From positions 2,232,001-2,296,000 of the forward strand of contig NZ_CP083950.1 in the NCBI RefSeq assembly GCF_006439395.2: a stretch of 64,000 nt of DNA, given 5' to 3'. The notes under the pieces are model-generated. The model was not told where the DNA came from. It ran no database searches and worked only from the letters and a program-made list of their open reading frames with translations. Source of the stretch: Mesorhizobium sp. B4-1-4 (GTDB lineage Bacteria > Pseudomonadota > Alphaproteobacteria > Rhizobiales > Rhizobiaceae). This document shows, piece by piece, positions 52,805-61,753 of this stretch (within the stretch, counting starts at the first letter, position 1; the number at the start of each line of letters is the position of its first letter). The position numbers and the translations under genes are program-made.

Positions 52805-53706
52805 AGCGGGTCATCCTCACCGATGGCGGAATGGGCCAGGAACTGGTGCGGCGCAGCAAGTCGGAGCCGACGCCGCTGTGGTCGGCCAGGGTTCTTATCG
52901 ACGAACCCGATCTGGTGCGCGGCCTGCATGCCGAGTTCATCCGCGCCGGTGCCCGCGTCATTACCATAAACACCTATTCGGCGACGCCCGAACGTCTGGC
53001 GCGCGAAGGCGCGGAGGACCTGTTCAAACCGTTGCAGAAGCGCGGCATCGACCTGGCCAGGCAAGCGCGCGACGAGGCTGGCGACACGGCGATCGCCGGT
53101 TGCCTGTCGCCGCTTTTTGGCAGCTACGCGCCGGCACTGACCATTTCCTACCAGGACACGCTCGACATCTACCGCCGTATCGTCGCCGAGCAGGCGAATG
53201 GCGTCGACCTGTTCCTTTGCGAAACCATGGCGTCCGCCGAGGAAGCGCGCGCGGCCGTCACTGCGGCGTCGGAAAGCGGCAAGCAGGTATGGGTATCGTG
53301 GACGCTTGCCGACCACGGTGAGCCCCGGTTGCGCAGCGGCGAGACGATTGCCGCCGCGGCAAACGCCCTCGGTGGTTTGCCGGTGGCCGCTCGGCTGCTG
53401 AACTGTTGCCGCCCGGAGGCAATCGCGGCGGCCCTGCCTGAGCTGATCGAACTTGGCGGCCCGGTTGGCGCCTATGCCAATGGCTTCACCTCGATCGAGG
53501 CATTGCAACATGGCGGCACCGTCGACGTGCTGCACGCGCGTCACGACCTCGATCCGGAGGCCTATGCCGATCAGGCGATGGGCTGGGTCGAAGCCGGCGC
53601 CCAGATCGTCGGCGGCTGCTGCGAGGTCGGGCCGGGCCACATTGCCGCGCTGCGCGACCGGCTGGAAGAGACAGGGTGTAAGATTTCGGGAGTAACAAAT
53701 GCCTAG
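52801..53706 (+). CDS. Homocysteine S-methyltransferase family protein
   Basis: 301 residues from the ATG at 52801 that overlaps the previous stop. A barrel with zinc ligands Cys202/203 (LLNCC) and Cys273-Cys274 (GGCCE), and LTDGGMGQEL near the start. It is only distantly similar to the gene at 8562. In an operon with two dehydrogenases it could do the first demethylation of a betaine (methyl to homocysteine). S-methylmethionine-type use is an alternative. Confidence 0.9.
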   Translation: MKRVILTDGGMGQELVRRSKSEPTPLWSARVLIDEPDLVRGLHAEFIRAGARVITINTYSATPERLAREGAEDLFKPLQKRGIDLARQARDEAGDTAIAGCLSPLFGSYAPALTISYQDTLDIYRRIVAEQANGVDLFLCETMASAEEARAAVTAASESGKQVWVSWTLADHGEPRLRSGETIAAAANALGGLPVAARLLNCCRPEAIAAALPELIELGGPVGAYANGFTSIEALQHGGTVDVLHARHDLDPEAYADQAMGWVEAGAQIVGGCCEVGPGHIAALRDRLEETGCKISGVTNA

Positions 53707-54880
53707 ACCATCATCGCGCATTTCCGGCATCGTGCCTTCGGGCAAGGATGGCTGGGAGGTTCATTTCGCCGCCTGGGCCCGCAAGGAAGCCGGCGAAGAC
53801 ATCATCATGCTGTCGGTCGGCGACCATGATTTCGACACGCCTTCGCAGACGATCGAGGCCTGCGTGGCGGCGGTTCGCGGCAGCAACCATCACTACACGC
53901 CGCTGCCCGGTCTGCCCCGCCTGCGCAAGGCGATGGCCGCGGCCTCCACCGCATGCACCGGCATTGAAACAACGCCGGATCAGGTCATCGCCACGCCCGG
54001 TGGCCAGGCGGCACTTTACGCGGCCGTGCAGGCAGTGCTCGACCAGGGCGACCACGCTATCGTGGTGGCGCCCTACTACGCCACCTATCCCAACACGTTC
54101 AGCGCCGCCGGTGCCAGTTTCACCGTCGTCGAAACACCGGCCGAGGACGGTTTCCAGCCGCGTGCCGACATGATCCGCGCGGCATTGCGGCCGAACACCC
54201 GCGCCATCCTGATCAACACCCCGAACAACCCGACAGGTGCGGTCTATTCGCGCGAACGGCTGGAACAACTGGCCGAAATCTGCAGGGAGCATGACCTCTG
54301 GCTGCTGTCGGATGAGGTCTACTGGACGCTGGGCGGCGGCGAGCATGTCTCGCCGCGTTCGCTGCCCGGCATGGCCGAACGCACGCTGGTCATCAATTCC
54401 ATGTCCAAGAGCCACGGCATGACCGGCTGGCGCATGGGCTGGCTGACGGGTCCGGAAGCGATGATCGCGCTGCTCATCAACCTCAATCTGGTGACCACGT
54501 ACGGCCTGCCAGCCTTCATCTCGATCGCCTGCGCCGAGGCACTGGAAAACCATTATGGCGTCAGTGACATCGCCGAACGCTATGCGGCCCGCCGCACCGT
54601 CTTGCTCGACGCCTTGCGCGGCACGAACGATGTGACCGTGCGCGGTTCCGAGGGCGGCATGTATGTCATGCTCGATATCTCCGATGTCGAACCCGACGAT
54701 GAGAAATTCGCCTTCGCCCTGCTCGACAAGGAGAAAGTCGGCGTGATGCCGGGCTCCAGCTTCGGCGAGGCCGCCGCCGGCCACATCCGCATCAGCCTGT
54801 GCCAGCCGGAGCCGGTGCTCAAAGAGGCGGCACTGCGGCTGCGCCGTTTTGCTTTCACCTATCGCCGCGAGGCCGCATGA
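53699..54880 (+). CDS. PLP-dependent aminotransferase, class I/II
   Basis: 393 residues. Fold-type I aminotransferase: ATPGGQAALYAAVQAVL, NTPNNPTGAVYSRERL, DEVYW and the PLP lysine in SMSKSHGMTGWRMGWL, then HIRISLCQ with the carboxylate-binding Arg. It overlaps both neighbours by a few bases, so it is made with the demethylating enzymes; it may deaminate the amino acid left after demethylation. Substrate unknown. Confidence 0.92.
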   Translation: MPRPSSRISGIVPSGKDGWEVHFAAWARKEAGEDIIMLSVGDHDFDTPSQTIEACVAAVRGSNHHYTPLPGLPRLRKAMAAASTACTGIETTPDQVIATPGGQAALYAAVQAVLDQGDHAIVVAPYYATYPNTFSAAGASFTVVETPAEDGFQPRADMIRAALRPNTRAILINTPNNPTGAVYSRERLEQLAEICREHDLWLLSDEVYWTLGGGEHVSPRSLPGMAERTLVINSMSKSHGMTGWRMGWLTGPEAMIALLINLNLVTTYGLPAFISIACAEALENHYGVSDIAERYAARRTVLLDALRGTNDVTVRGSEGGMYVMLDISDVEPDDEKFAFALLDKEKVGVMPGSSFGEAAAGHIRISLCQPEPVLKEAALRLRRFAFTYRREAA

Positions 54881-57336
54881 ATACCCCTTCCCCCAAATCC
54901 ATCCCCGCCAAAGCCCGCGCCGTCATCATCGGCGGCGGCGTGTCCGGCTGCTCGGTCGCCTATCACCTGGCCAAGCTCGGCTGGACCGATATCGTGTTGC
55001 TCGAGCGCAAGCAGTTGACATCGGGCACGACGTGGCACGCCGCCGGCCTGATCGGCCAGTTGCGCGGTTCGCAGAACATGACCAGGCTGGCGAAATACTC
55101 GGCCGATCTCTACGTCAAGCTGGAAGCCGAGACCGAGGTCGGCACCGGCATGCGCCAGGTCGGCTCGATCACCGTGGCGCTGACCGAGGAGCGCAAGCAC
55201 GAAATCTACCGGCAGGCCTCGCTCGCCCGCGCCTTCGATGTCGACGTGCGCGAGATCTCGCCCAGCGAAGTCAAGGAGATATATCCGCATCTCAATGTCT
55301 CCGACGTCGTAGGCGCCGTGCATCTGCCGCTCGACGGCCAGTGCGACCCCGCCAACATCGCGATGGCTTTGGCCAAGGGTGCCCGCCAGCGCGGCGCCAC
55401 CATCGTCGAGAACGTGAAGGTCACCAAGGTCCACACGAAGGCGGGCCGCGTTGCCGGCGTGTCCTGGGCACGCGGCGAAGACCAAGGCACGATCGAGGCC
55501 GACATCGTCATCAACTGCGCCGGCATGTGGGCGCGCGAGCTTGGCGCGCAAAACGGCGTGAACATCCCGCTGCATGCCTGCGAGCACTTTTATCTCGTCA
55601 CCGAGCCGATCCCCGGGTTGAGCCGCTTGCCGGTCCTGCGCGTGCCGGACGAGTGCGCCTACTATAAGGAAGATGCCGGCAAGATGATGCTCGGCGCCTT
55701 CGAACCGGTGGCCAAGCCGTGGGGCATGAACGGCATCCGCGAGGATTTCTGCTTCGACCAGTTGCCCGAGGACATGGATCATTTCGAACCCATCCTCGAA
55801 ATGGGCGTCAACCGCATGCCGATGCTGGCCACCGCCGGCATCCACACCTTCTTCAACGGCCCCGAAAGTTTCACGCCCGACGACCGCTACTATCTCGGCG
55901 AAGCGCCGGAACTGCGGGGCTACTGGATGGCGACCGGCTACAATTCGATCGGCATCGTCTCCTCCGGTGGCGCCGGCATGGCTCTGGCGCAGTGGATCAA
56001 CGATGGCGAAGCGCCCTTCGACCTGTGGGAAGTCGATATCCGCCGCACCCAGCCATTCCAGAAGAACCGCCGCTATCTCAAGGAGCGCGTCTCGGAAACA
56101 CTCGGCCTGCTCTACGCCGATCATTTCCCCTACCGTCAGATGGCGACGTCGCGTGGTGTGCGCCGCTCGCCCTTGCATGAGCATCTGAAGGCACGTGGCG
56201 CCGTGTTCGGCGAGGTCGCCGGCTGGGAGCGCGCCAACTGGTTCGCCCGGGAGGGACAGGAGCGCGAATACCGCTATTCCTGGAAGCGGCAGAACTGGTT
56301 CGACAACCAGCGCGAGGAACATCTGGCCGTCCGCAACAAGGTCGGCCTGTTCGACATGACCTCGTTCGGCAAGATCCGCGTCGAGGGCCGCGACGCCTGC
56401 TCCTTCCTGCAGAAACTGTGCGCCAACGACATGGACGTCGCGCCGGGCAAGATCGTCTACACGCAGATGCTCAACCAGCGTGGCGGGATCGAGAGCGACC
56501 TTACCGTGTCGCGCCTGTCGGATACAGCCTACTTCCTCGTCGTCCCCGGCGCCACGCTGCAGCGCGATCTGGCCTGGCTGCGCCGGCATATCGGCGAGGC
56601 GTTCGTCGTCATTACCGATGTAACCGCTGCCGAAAGCGTGCTCTGCGTCATGGGCCCGGATGCGCGAAACCTGATCCAGAAGGTCAGCCCCAACGACTTC
56701 TCCAACGAAGCCCACCCGTTCGGCACCTTCCAGGAGATCGAGATCGGCATGGGTCTGGCCCGCGCCCACCGCGTCACCTATGTCGGCGAGCTCGGCTGGG
56801 AACTCTATGTCTCGACCGACCAGGCGGCTCATGTCTTCGAGGCGATCGAGCAGGCTGGTGCCGATGTCGGGCTGAAACTCTGCGGCCTTCACACGCTGGA
56901 TTCCTGCCGCATCGAAAAGGCCTTCCGCCATTTCGGCCACGACATCACCGACGAGGACAATGTGCTGGAGGCAGGCCTCGGCTTCGCGGTGAAGACGGGT
57001 AAGGGCGACTTCATCGGCCGCGATGCGGTGCTGAAGAAAAAGGAAGCCGGATTGGCCCGCCGGCTGGTGCAGTTCCGCCTGAAAGACCCGCAACCGCTGC
57101 TCTTCCACAACGAGGCGATCCTGCGCGACGGCAAGATCGTCGGCCCAGTTACATCAGGCAATTACGGCCACCATCTCGGCGGTGCGATCGGGCTGGGTTA
57201 TGTGCCGTGCCATGGCGAGAGCGAGGCGGATGTACTGGCCTCGAACTACGAGATCGAGATCGCCGGCGAGCGTTTTGCGGCGGAAGCGTCACTGAAGCCG
57301 ATGTATGATCCGAAGGCGGAGCGGGTGAAGATGTAG
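54877..57336 (+). CDS. FAD-dependent oxidoreductase/GcvT fusion (dimethylglycine/sarcosine dehydrogenase family)
   Basis: 819 residues from the ATG at 54877, overlapping the aminotransferase stop. GGGVSG at 19-24 and His54 in SGTTWHAAGL match the classic dimethylglycine/sarcosine dehydrogenase pattern best of the four copies. GcvT-like region at about 430-815 (FGKIRVEGRDACSFLQKLCANDMD, YVGELGWELYVSTDQA, GLHTLDSCRIEKAFRHFGHD). Last gene of the operon, followed by a repeat element. Confidence 0.94.
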   Translation: MNTPSPKSIPAKARAVIIGGGVSGCSVAYHLAKLGWTDIVLLERKQLTSGTTWHAAGLIGQLRGSQNMTRLAKYSADLYVKLEAETEVGTGMRQVGSITVALTEERKHEIYRQASLARAFDVDVREISPSEVKEIYPHLNVSDVVGAVHLPLDGQCDPANIAMALAKGARQRGATIVENVKVTKVHTKAGRVAGVSWARGEDQGTIEADIVINCAGMWARELGAQNGVNIPLHACEHFYLVTEPIPGLSRLPVLRVPDECAYYKEDAGKMMLGAFEPVAKPWGMNGIREDFCFDQLPEDMDHFEPILEMGVNRMPMLATAGIHTFFNGPESFTPDDRYYLGEAPELRGYWMATGYNSIGIVSSGGAGMALAQWINDGEAPFDLWEVDIRRTQPFQKNRRYLKERVSETLGLLYADHFPYRQMATSRGVRRSPLHEHLKARGAVFGEVAGWERANWFAREGQEREYRYSWKRQNWFDNQREEHLAVRNKVGLFDMTSFGKIRVEGRDACSFLQKLCANDMDVAPGKIVYTQMLNQRGGIESDLTVSRLSDTAYFLVVPGATLQRDLAWLRRHIGEAFVVITDVTAAESVLCVMGPDARNLIQKVSPNDFSNEAHPFGTFQEIEIGMGLARAHRVTYVGELGWELYVSTDQAAHVFEAIEQAGADVGLKLCGLHTLDSCRIEKAFRHFGHDITDEDNVLEAGLGFAVKTGKGDFIGRDAVLKKKEAGLARRLVQFRLKDPQPLLFHNEAILRDGKIVGPVTSGNYGHHLGGAIGLGYVPCHGESEADVLASNYEIEIAGERFAAEASLKPMYDPKAERVKM

Positions 57337-57339
57337 CTC

Positions 57340-57477
57340 CTTCTTCCTTCTCCCCGTTTTACGGGGAGAAGGTGGCCCGAAGGGCCGGATGAGGGGCGGC
57401 GCCGGAGTCTGATCAGTTCGCGCTGCCCCTCATCTGCCTGCCGGCATCTTCTCCCCGTCAAACGGGGAGAAGGGCGC
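57340..57477. repeat. Inverted pair of CTTCTCCCCGT/ACGGGGAGAAGG repeats
   Basis: Two hairpins of the TTCTCCCCGTTTTACGGGGAG kind, facing each other and linked by GGCCGGATGAGGGGCGGCGC / GCGCTGCCCCTCATCTGCCTG. Same family as 61575-61705 and the partial copies at 12845 and 26655. Confidence 0.75.
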
Positions 57478-57484
57478 TAATCAT

Positions 57485-58072
57485 TCAAAACCTCTCCAGC
57501 CTCATCCGCACCTTCGCCAGGAACGCAGCCCGTGTCCGCGGCGTCGAGGCATCCATCAGATAGTGTGCCAGGAAGAATGTCCGGCAGCGCGTCGCACATA
57601 GCGCCCGCATTCCGCGCAGCAGGGTCTTGCGCCCCGGTTGGCCGACGACGACGCTCCACCAGGTCGGTGCGCCGCAGGTGGTGATGACGCCGACCTTGGT
57701 GACATGCGTCATCAGCGACTTGATCCCGCCCTTGCCGGCCGGCAGCTTGAAGGCGATGTCGGTGGCCCACACCCGGTCGAGCCAGCCCTTCAGCATCGCC
57801 GGCAGCCCGTACCACCAGGTCGGATAGACGAACAGGATCGCCTCGGCCCAGTTGAGCAGTTCGAAATGTGGCTTCAGCGCCGGGTCCTGGGGCGCCCGCT
57901 CATTATAGCTGCGCCGCTCCTCGCAGCCCATCACCGGGTCGAATTTTTCCGCATAGAGGTCGAGCAGCCGCACCTCCCAGCCTCTGCGCCTCAGAACGTC
58001 CAAGGCGGTGTCGCGGATTGCGGCGCAAAAACTTTCCGGCACCGGATGGCAGTAGACGACGAGGACCCGCAT
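57485..58072 (-). CDS. NAD(P)H:quinone oxidoreductase-like flavodoxin-fold protein
   Basis: 195 residues from the ATG at 58072. Flavodoxin-2 fold: VLVVYCHPVPESFCAAI, LDLYAEKFDPVM, FVYPTWWYGLPAMLKGWLDRVW (FMN/FAD-binding motif). Its start overlaps the stop of the paralogue upstream (ATGA), so the two are a tandem duplicate pair. It may reduce quinones or transfer electrons; substrate unknown. Confidence 0.9.
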   Translation of the reverse strand: MRVLVVYCHPVPESFCAAIRDTALDVLRRRGWEVRLLDLYAEKFDPVMGCEERRSYNERAPQDPALKPHFELLNWAEAILFVYPTWWYGLPAMLKGWLDRVWATDIAFKLPAGKGGIKSLMTHVTKVGVITTCGAPTWWSVVVGQPGRKTLLRGMRALCATRCRTFFLAHYLMDASTPRTRAAFLAKVRMRLERF

Positions 58073-58653
58073 CAGAACGCATCCATGCTCGCCGCAACCT
58101 TCGTCATGAAGGCCTTCCGCGTCTGGTCGGTCGACAGATTCATCGTGTAATGCGCGAGGTAGGTCACCGGTGCGCCGGGCCTTACCGTTGCGCGCAGCAT
58201 GCGCTTGATCAATTTGCGCGGCGGATCGCCCATCAAGATGGCGCGGAACCGGCTGCCGCCATAGGTGGTGACAGCGGCGACCTTCTTGATGTTGTGCAGC
58301 GAAGGCTGCACCTTGCCATCGACCAGCTTGAACGACACGCCGGGCAGGAAGACGCGATCGAAGAAGCCCTTCAGGATCGCCGGGAAGCCGTAGTTCCAAA
58401 CCGGGTAGGAAAGCACCAGCGCATCGGCCCGCAACAGGCGCTCGACATAGGGCGCAACAGCGTCCCCGGGACCGCGCTGGTTGTGATAGTCCAGCCTCTC
58501 CTTGCGGGTCAGCCTCGGGTCGAAATCCTCGGCGTAGAGGTCACAGTCGTCGACCGAATGGCCCGCCGCCCTCAGCCGCTCGACGATCACACGGTGCAGG
58601 CCGCCATTGAAGCTGGTCTCGACCGGATGGGCAAAGAGGACGAGGATATTCAC
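58072..58653 (-). CDS. NAD(P)H:quinone oxidoreductase-like flavodoxin-fold protein
   Basis: 193 residues, same fold as its neighbour: ILVLFAHPVETSFNGGL, CDLYAEDFDPRL, LSYPVWNYGFPAILKGFFDRVFLPG. First of a two-gene unit on the minus strand downstream of the amidohydrolase/FAD-oxidase genes; repeats at 58676-58850 lie in between. Confidence 0.9.
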   Translation of the reverse strand: MNILVLFAHPVETSFNGGLHRVIVERLRAAGHSVDDCDLYAEDFDPRLTRKERLDYHNQRGPGDAVAPYVERLLRADALVLSYPVWNYGFPAILKGFFDRVFLPGVSFKLVDGKVQPSLHNIKKVAAVTTYGGSRFRAILMGDPPRKLIKRMLRATVRPGAPVTYLAHYTMNLSTDQTRKAFMTKVAASMDAF

Positions 58654-58675
58654 TGGAGAAGATCCCGCAGGTCAC

Positions 58676-58850
58676 CGCGAGGCACCCCCCTCTGCCCTAC
58701 CGGGCATCTCCCCCTCAAGGGGGGAGATTGGCAGTTTCGACGCTTCCCTTCCGTTCTGGCATTGGTGATTGGCGAAAGCCGAGGCGACAGTTGATCTCCC
58801 CCCTTGAGGGGGAGATGGCCGGCAGGCCAGAGGGGGGTGGACGCGCGCGA
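58676..58850. repeat. Inverted pair of CTCCCCC repeat hairpins
   Basis: The outer parts CACCCCCCTCTGCC...GGCCAGAGGGGGGTG are inverted; inside, ATCTCCCCCTCAAGGGGGGAG and ATCTCCCCCCTTGAGGGGGAG are two hairpins of about 40 bp. It is a mosaic element between the flavoprotein and FAD-oxidase genes. Confidence 0.75.
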
Positions 58851-58858
58851 ACCTCTCC

Positions 58859-60265
58859 TCATCCCACCCTCTGCAGCCCCTTGAACAAAAAAGTCCGGCC
58901 CGAACGATAGTCGTAGTCCGGGTTTTCCCAGGCGATCATCTTGCCAGGGTTGAGCAGGCCTTGCGGATCGGTCTCGCGCTTGAAGGTGAGTTGCACCGCA
59001 TCCGTCTGCTTCATCCCGCCCTCCTCCAGCGTATAGCGATGCGGGTTGAAGATCGGGCAGCCATTCTCCTCATGCAGCCGTATGATCTCATCGAGCCTCG
59101 CCTCGGTGGTGAACTTGACCAGCGGCAGGCCGAAACAGGTGATGTTGCCGTCCAGCCGCACGAATTCGAGATGCGAAAAGACTTCGCCAGGAAACATCGC
59201 GTCCATCTTCTCGACCAGCGCCAGCTGGTTGGGAAAGGGATAGAGCGATTGCAGATAGGTGATGTCGGGGTCGACCCGCAGCGCCCTCAGCGTCGTATGG
59301 TTCCAGGCCAGCTCATAGGCCGGCGGCAGGCCCTTCTTCTCGTCCGGCGTTGCGACGGCGGCGTTGAAGATCACGTCGCCGCCGGCCCGCCGGGTGAAGG
59401 CAAGGAAAGCATCCAGCCCATGCCGCGCCACCATCACGACGCAGATGCTTTGCCCTTCCCTGAAAAACTTCTGGTGCCGTTTGAAATAGAGCTGCGGCAC
59501 GGGCGCCGATATCGGCGTGATCAGCTTGGTCAGGATGCCATCCTGGCGGGCGAGCGCATTGCCGTAGCGCGCCGCGCCCATGAAAGTGTCGAAGCCGACG
59601 ATGACATCGACCCACTCATAGGCCGCGGTCAGCGGCATCTCGACTTCCGAGATGATGCCGTTGGTGCCGTAGGCATGGGTCACCTTGTGCAGATCCTCGC
59701 CGGTGAGTTCGAGCACTTTCGGCTCGGCCTCCATCGTCACCACGCGCAGCCGCAGCACATTGCCGAAATCGCGCAACCCGCCGAAATTGATCGAGCCGAC
59801 GCCGCCCGAACCGCCGGCGATGAAGCCGCCGATCGAGGCGGTGTTGTAGGTGGAGGGCGACAACCGCAGCTCCTGCCCGGAATGCGCGCGCGCTGCCTTG
59901 TCGATATCGGCCAGGATGGCGCCCGGCCCGGTCACCACGCGCCCCGGCGCGATCGACCTGATCTCGTTCATTTCGGCGAGGTTCAGCACCACGCCGCCCG
60001 AAAGCGGCATCGCCTGCCCATAATTGCCGGTGCCGCTGCCGCGCGGCGTCACCGGCACGCCATACCGATGACAGGCGGCCAGCACGCGGATCAGTTCGGT
60101 CTCGTTCTTCGGCGTCACGATCAGGTCGCCGGTGACATGGTCGAGCTGCTGTTTCAGTACCGGGCTGTACCAATAGAAGTCGCGGCTCTTCTGCTGGACG
60201 ATGGCCGGATTGTCGTCGAGTTTGATCCCGTCGAGATCGCTTTTGAGCGCCGAAACGTCCATCAT
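58859..60265 (-). CDS. FAD-binding (GlcD/VAO-type) oxidoreductase
   Basis: 468 residues from the ATG at 60265, overlapping the amidohydrolase stop. FAD-binding type 4 (PCMH) motif VPVTPRGSGTGNYGQAMPLSGGVVLNL, with GGFIAGGSGGVGSINFGG further on. It resembles D-lactate/glycolate/2-hydroxyglutarate oxidases. The substrate is probably a product of the adjacent amidohydrolase, by context only. Confidence 0.9.
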   Translation of the reverse strand: MMDVSALKSDLDGIKLDDNPAIVQQKSRDFYWYSPVLKQQLDHVTGDLIVTPKNETELIRVLAACHRYGVPVTPRGSGTGNYGQAMPLSGGVVLNLAEMNEIRSIAPGRVVTGPGAILADIDKAARAHSGQELRLSPSTYNTASIGGFIAGGSGGVGSINFGGLRDFGNVLRLRVVTMEAEPKVLELTGEDLHKVTHAYGTNGIISEVEMPLTAAYEWVDVIVGFDTFMGAARYGNALARQDGILTKLITPISAPVPQLYFKRHQKFFREGQSICVVMVARHGLDAFLAFTRRAGGDVIFNAAVATPDEKKGLPPAYELAWNHTTLRALRVDPDITYLQSLYPFPNQLALVEKMDAMFPGEVFSHLEFVRLDGNITCFGLPLVKFTTEARLDEIIRLHEENGCPIFNPHRYTLEEGGMKQTDAVQLTFKRETDPQGLLNPGKMIAWENPDYDYRSGRTFLFKGLQRVG

Positions 60266-61575
60266 TCCACCATCAGTTCGTCGAGTTCGGCATAGTCGGG
60301 CAATTGCCGGTCGATCACGCGCCCGGCGCGCACGACGATGCGATCCGATTCGGGCCGGGACAGCAATTCCGTCCAGCTCCGACCCTTGAACAGGATGAAA
60401 TCGGCATCGCCGCCGGCGGCAAGCGTGCCGAAGCCATCGAGCCGCATCACGCTCGCCGGCGTCGCGGTGACCGCTTGCGGCCAATCGGCGACCGGATGGT
60501 CGAAATGCAGGATGCGCGTCGCCATGCGGTAGACCTCTAGCATGTCGAGATCGCCATAGGCATAGAAGGGATCGCGCGTGTTATCGGAAGCTACGGCGAC
60601 CGGAATACCCCTCGCCCTCATCTCGTGCAGCAACGTCACGCCACGCCAGCGTGGTGTCGTGTGGTCGGTCCGCCGGTCCTGCAGATAGAGATTGCACATC
60701 GGCAGCGACACCACCGCCAATCCGGCCTTCGCCACCTTGTCCAGCGTGTCCAGCACCTCGAGGTCGGGCTGACGCGCCAGCGAGCAGCAATGACCGACGA
60801 GGATCTTGCCTGCGAAGCCGTTCCAGAGTGCGGCCTCGGCGATCTTCTTCAGCGAGATGGCCGCGACGTCGTCGGTCTCATCGGCGTGGAAGTCCAAGTC
60901 GAGCCCATGCTCGATCGCTTGCGCGAAGACATGGTCGAGCAGCTCTTCCAGATCCGGCACCATATAGGTGACGACGCCGAGCACGCCCTTGGCGGCGGCA
61001 ACCCGTTTCGCCAGCCTGTCGAACCATTTCCTGTCCCGCACGCCCTCGATGCCGAGCAGGCAGGCGCCCTGCAATTCGATACGGCCGCGCCATGTCTCAC
61101 GCATCATCTCAAACACCGGCCAGGAGATTTCCTCCTGCGGTGCGACGCTGTCGAGATGGGTGCGCAGCGCCCTGGTGCCATGCGCGTAGGCGGAACGCAG
61201 CGAAAAATCCATGCGCTTGGCAAGATCCTCGGCGCTCCAGCGCGCGACGCGATCGGCGCCGGCGGCATTCAACGCGCCCGTGAAAGTGCCGTCGGGATTG
61301 GGTTTTCGAGGCCAGATATGGCCCTTGTCGATATGGGTATGGCAGTCGACGAAACAGGGCAACACGATACGCCCGCCAAGATCGACCGCGTCGACCGGCG
61401 CCGTTGCGCGGTCACGCGCTTCGATGCTGGAAATCCTGCCGTCGGCGACGCTGATGTCGGCAAGCGCAAAGCCATCGCTGTCGAAGGTTGCAGCTAGGCC
61501 TGGTGTCAGGGACGCATGAAGTCGGGCGTTGGCGAGTACGAACTGGCTGGATACTGGGATAGTCGCCGAGGTCAT
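60262..61575 (-). CDS. Cytosine-deaminase-like amidohydrolase
   Basis: 437 residues. Amidohydrolase fold with metal ligands His79-x-His81 (CHTHID), HADE (near 240), GHCCS and the SDN acid late in the chain, the CodA pattern. It hydrolyses an amino-pyrimidine or related ring. It precedes the FAD oxidoreductase and follows an ABC transporter of the NMT1/ThiY type on the same strand, so uptake and breakdown of a pyrimidine-like compound is the likely theme. Confidence 0.9.
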   Translation of the reverse strand: MTSATIPVSSQFVLANARLHASLTPGLAATFDSDGFALADISVADGRISSIEARDRATAPVDAVDLGGRIVLPCFVDCHTHIDKGHIWPRKPNPDGTFTGALNAAGADRVARWSAEDLAKRMDFSLRSAYAHGTRALRTHLDSVAPQEEISWPVFEMMRETWRGRIELQGACLLGIEGVRDRKWFDRLAKRVAAAKGVLGVVTYMVPDLEELLDHVFAQAIEHGLDLDFHADETDDVAAISLKKIAEAALWNGFAGKILVGHCCSLARQPDLEVLDTLDKVAKAGLAVVSLPMCNLYLQDRRTDHTTPRWRGVTLLHEMRARGIPVAVASDNTRDPFYAYGDLDMLEVYRMATRILHFDHPVADWPQAVTATPASVMRLDGFGTLAAGGDADFILFKGRSWTELLSRPESDRIVVRAGRVIDRQLPDYAELDELMVE

Positions 61576-61705
61576 CGCTGCCCCTCATCCGCCTGCCGGC
61601 ACCTTCTCCCCGTATAGAGACGGGGAGAAGGGAGAAGCTCCCGCGCTGACGCCCCCCTCTCCCGGTCTCTATACGGGGAGAGGGTAAGGGTGAGGGGCAG
61701 CGCCG
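61575..61705. repeat. Inverted pair of repeat hairpins
   Basis: CGCTGCCCCTCATCCGCCTG and GTGAGGGGCAGCG are the inverted outer ends; TTCTCCCCGTATAGAGACGGGGAG and TCTCTATACGGGGAGAGG form hairpins. Same family as 57340-57477; it separates the permease from the amidohydrolase. Confidence 0.75.
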
Positions 61706-61753
61706 ACATTGGAATAAGCGAGCAGCCGCCACGGCACGTAAAATACAACAACG

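Noticed and set aside
54859..57108. A 749-residue open frame antisense to a FAD-GcvT gene
   Set aside because: It is a GC-rich shadow of the opposite strand; the composition is skewed and no family motif appears, while the sense protein has full FAD and folate motifs.
57340..58850. CRISPR-like array from repeated CTCCCC hairpins
   Set aside because: Repeats are inverted pairs without regular spacers or cas genes.
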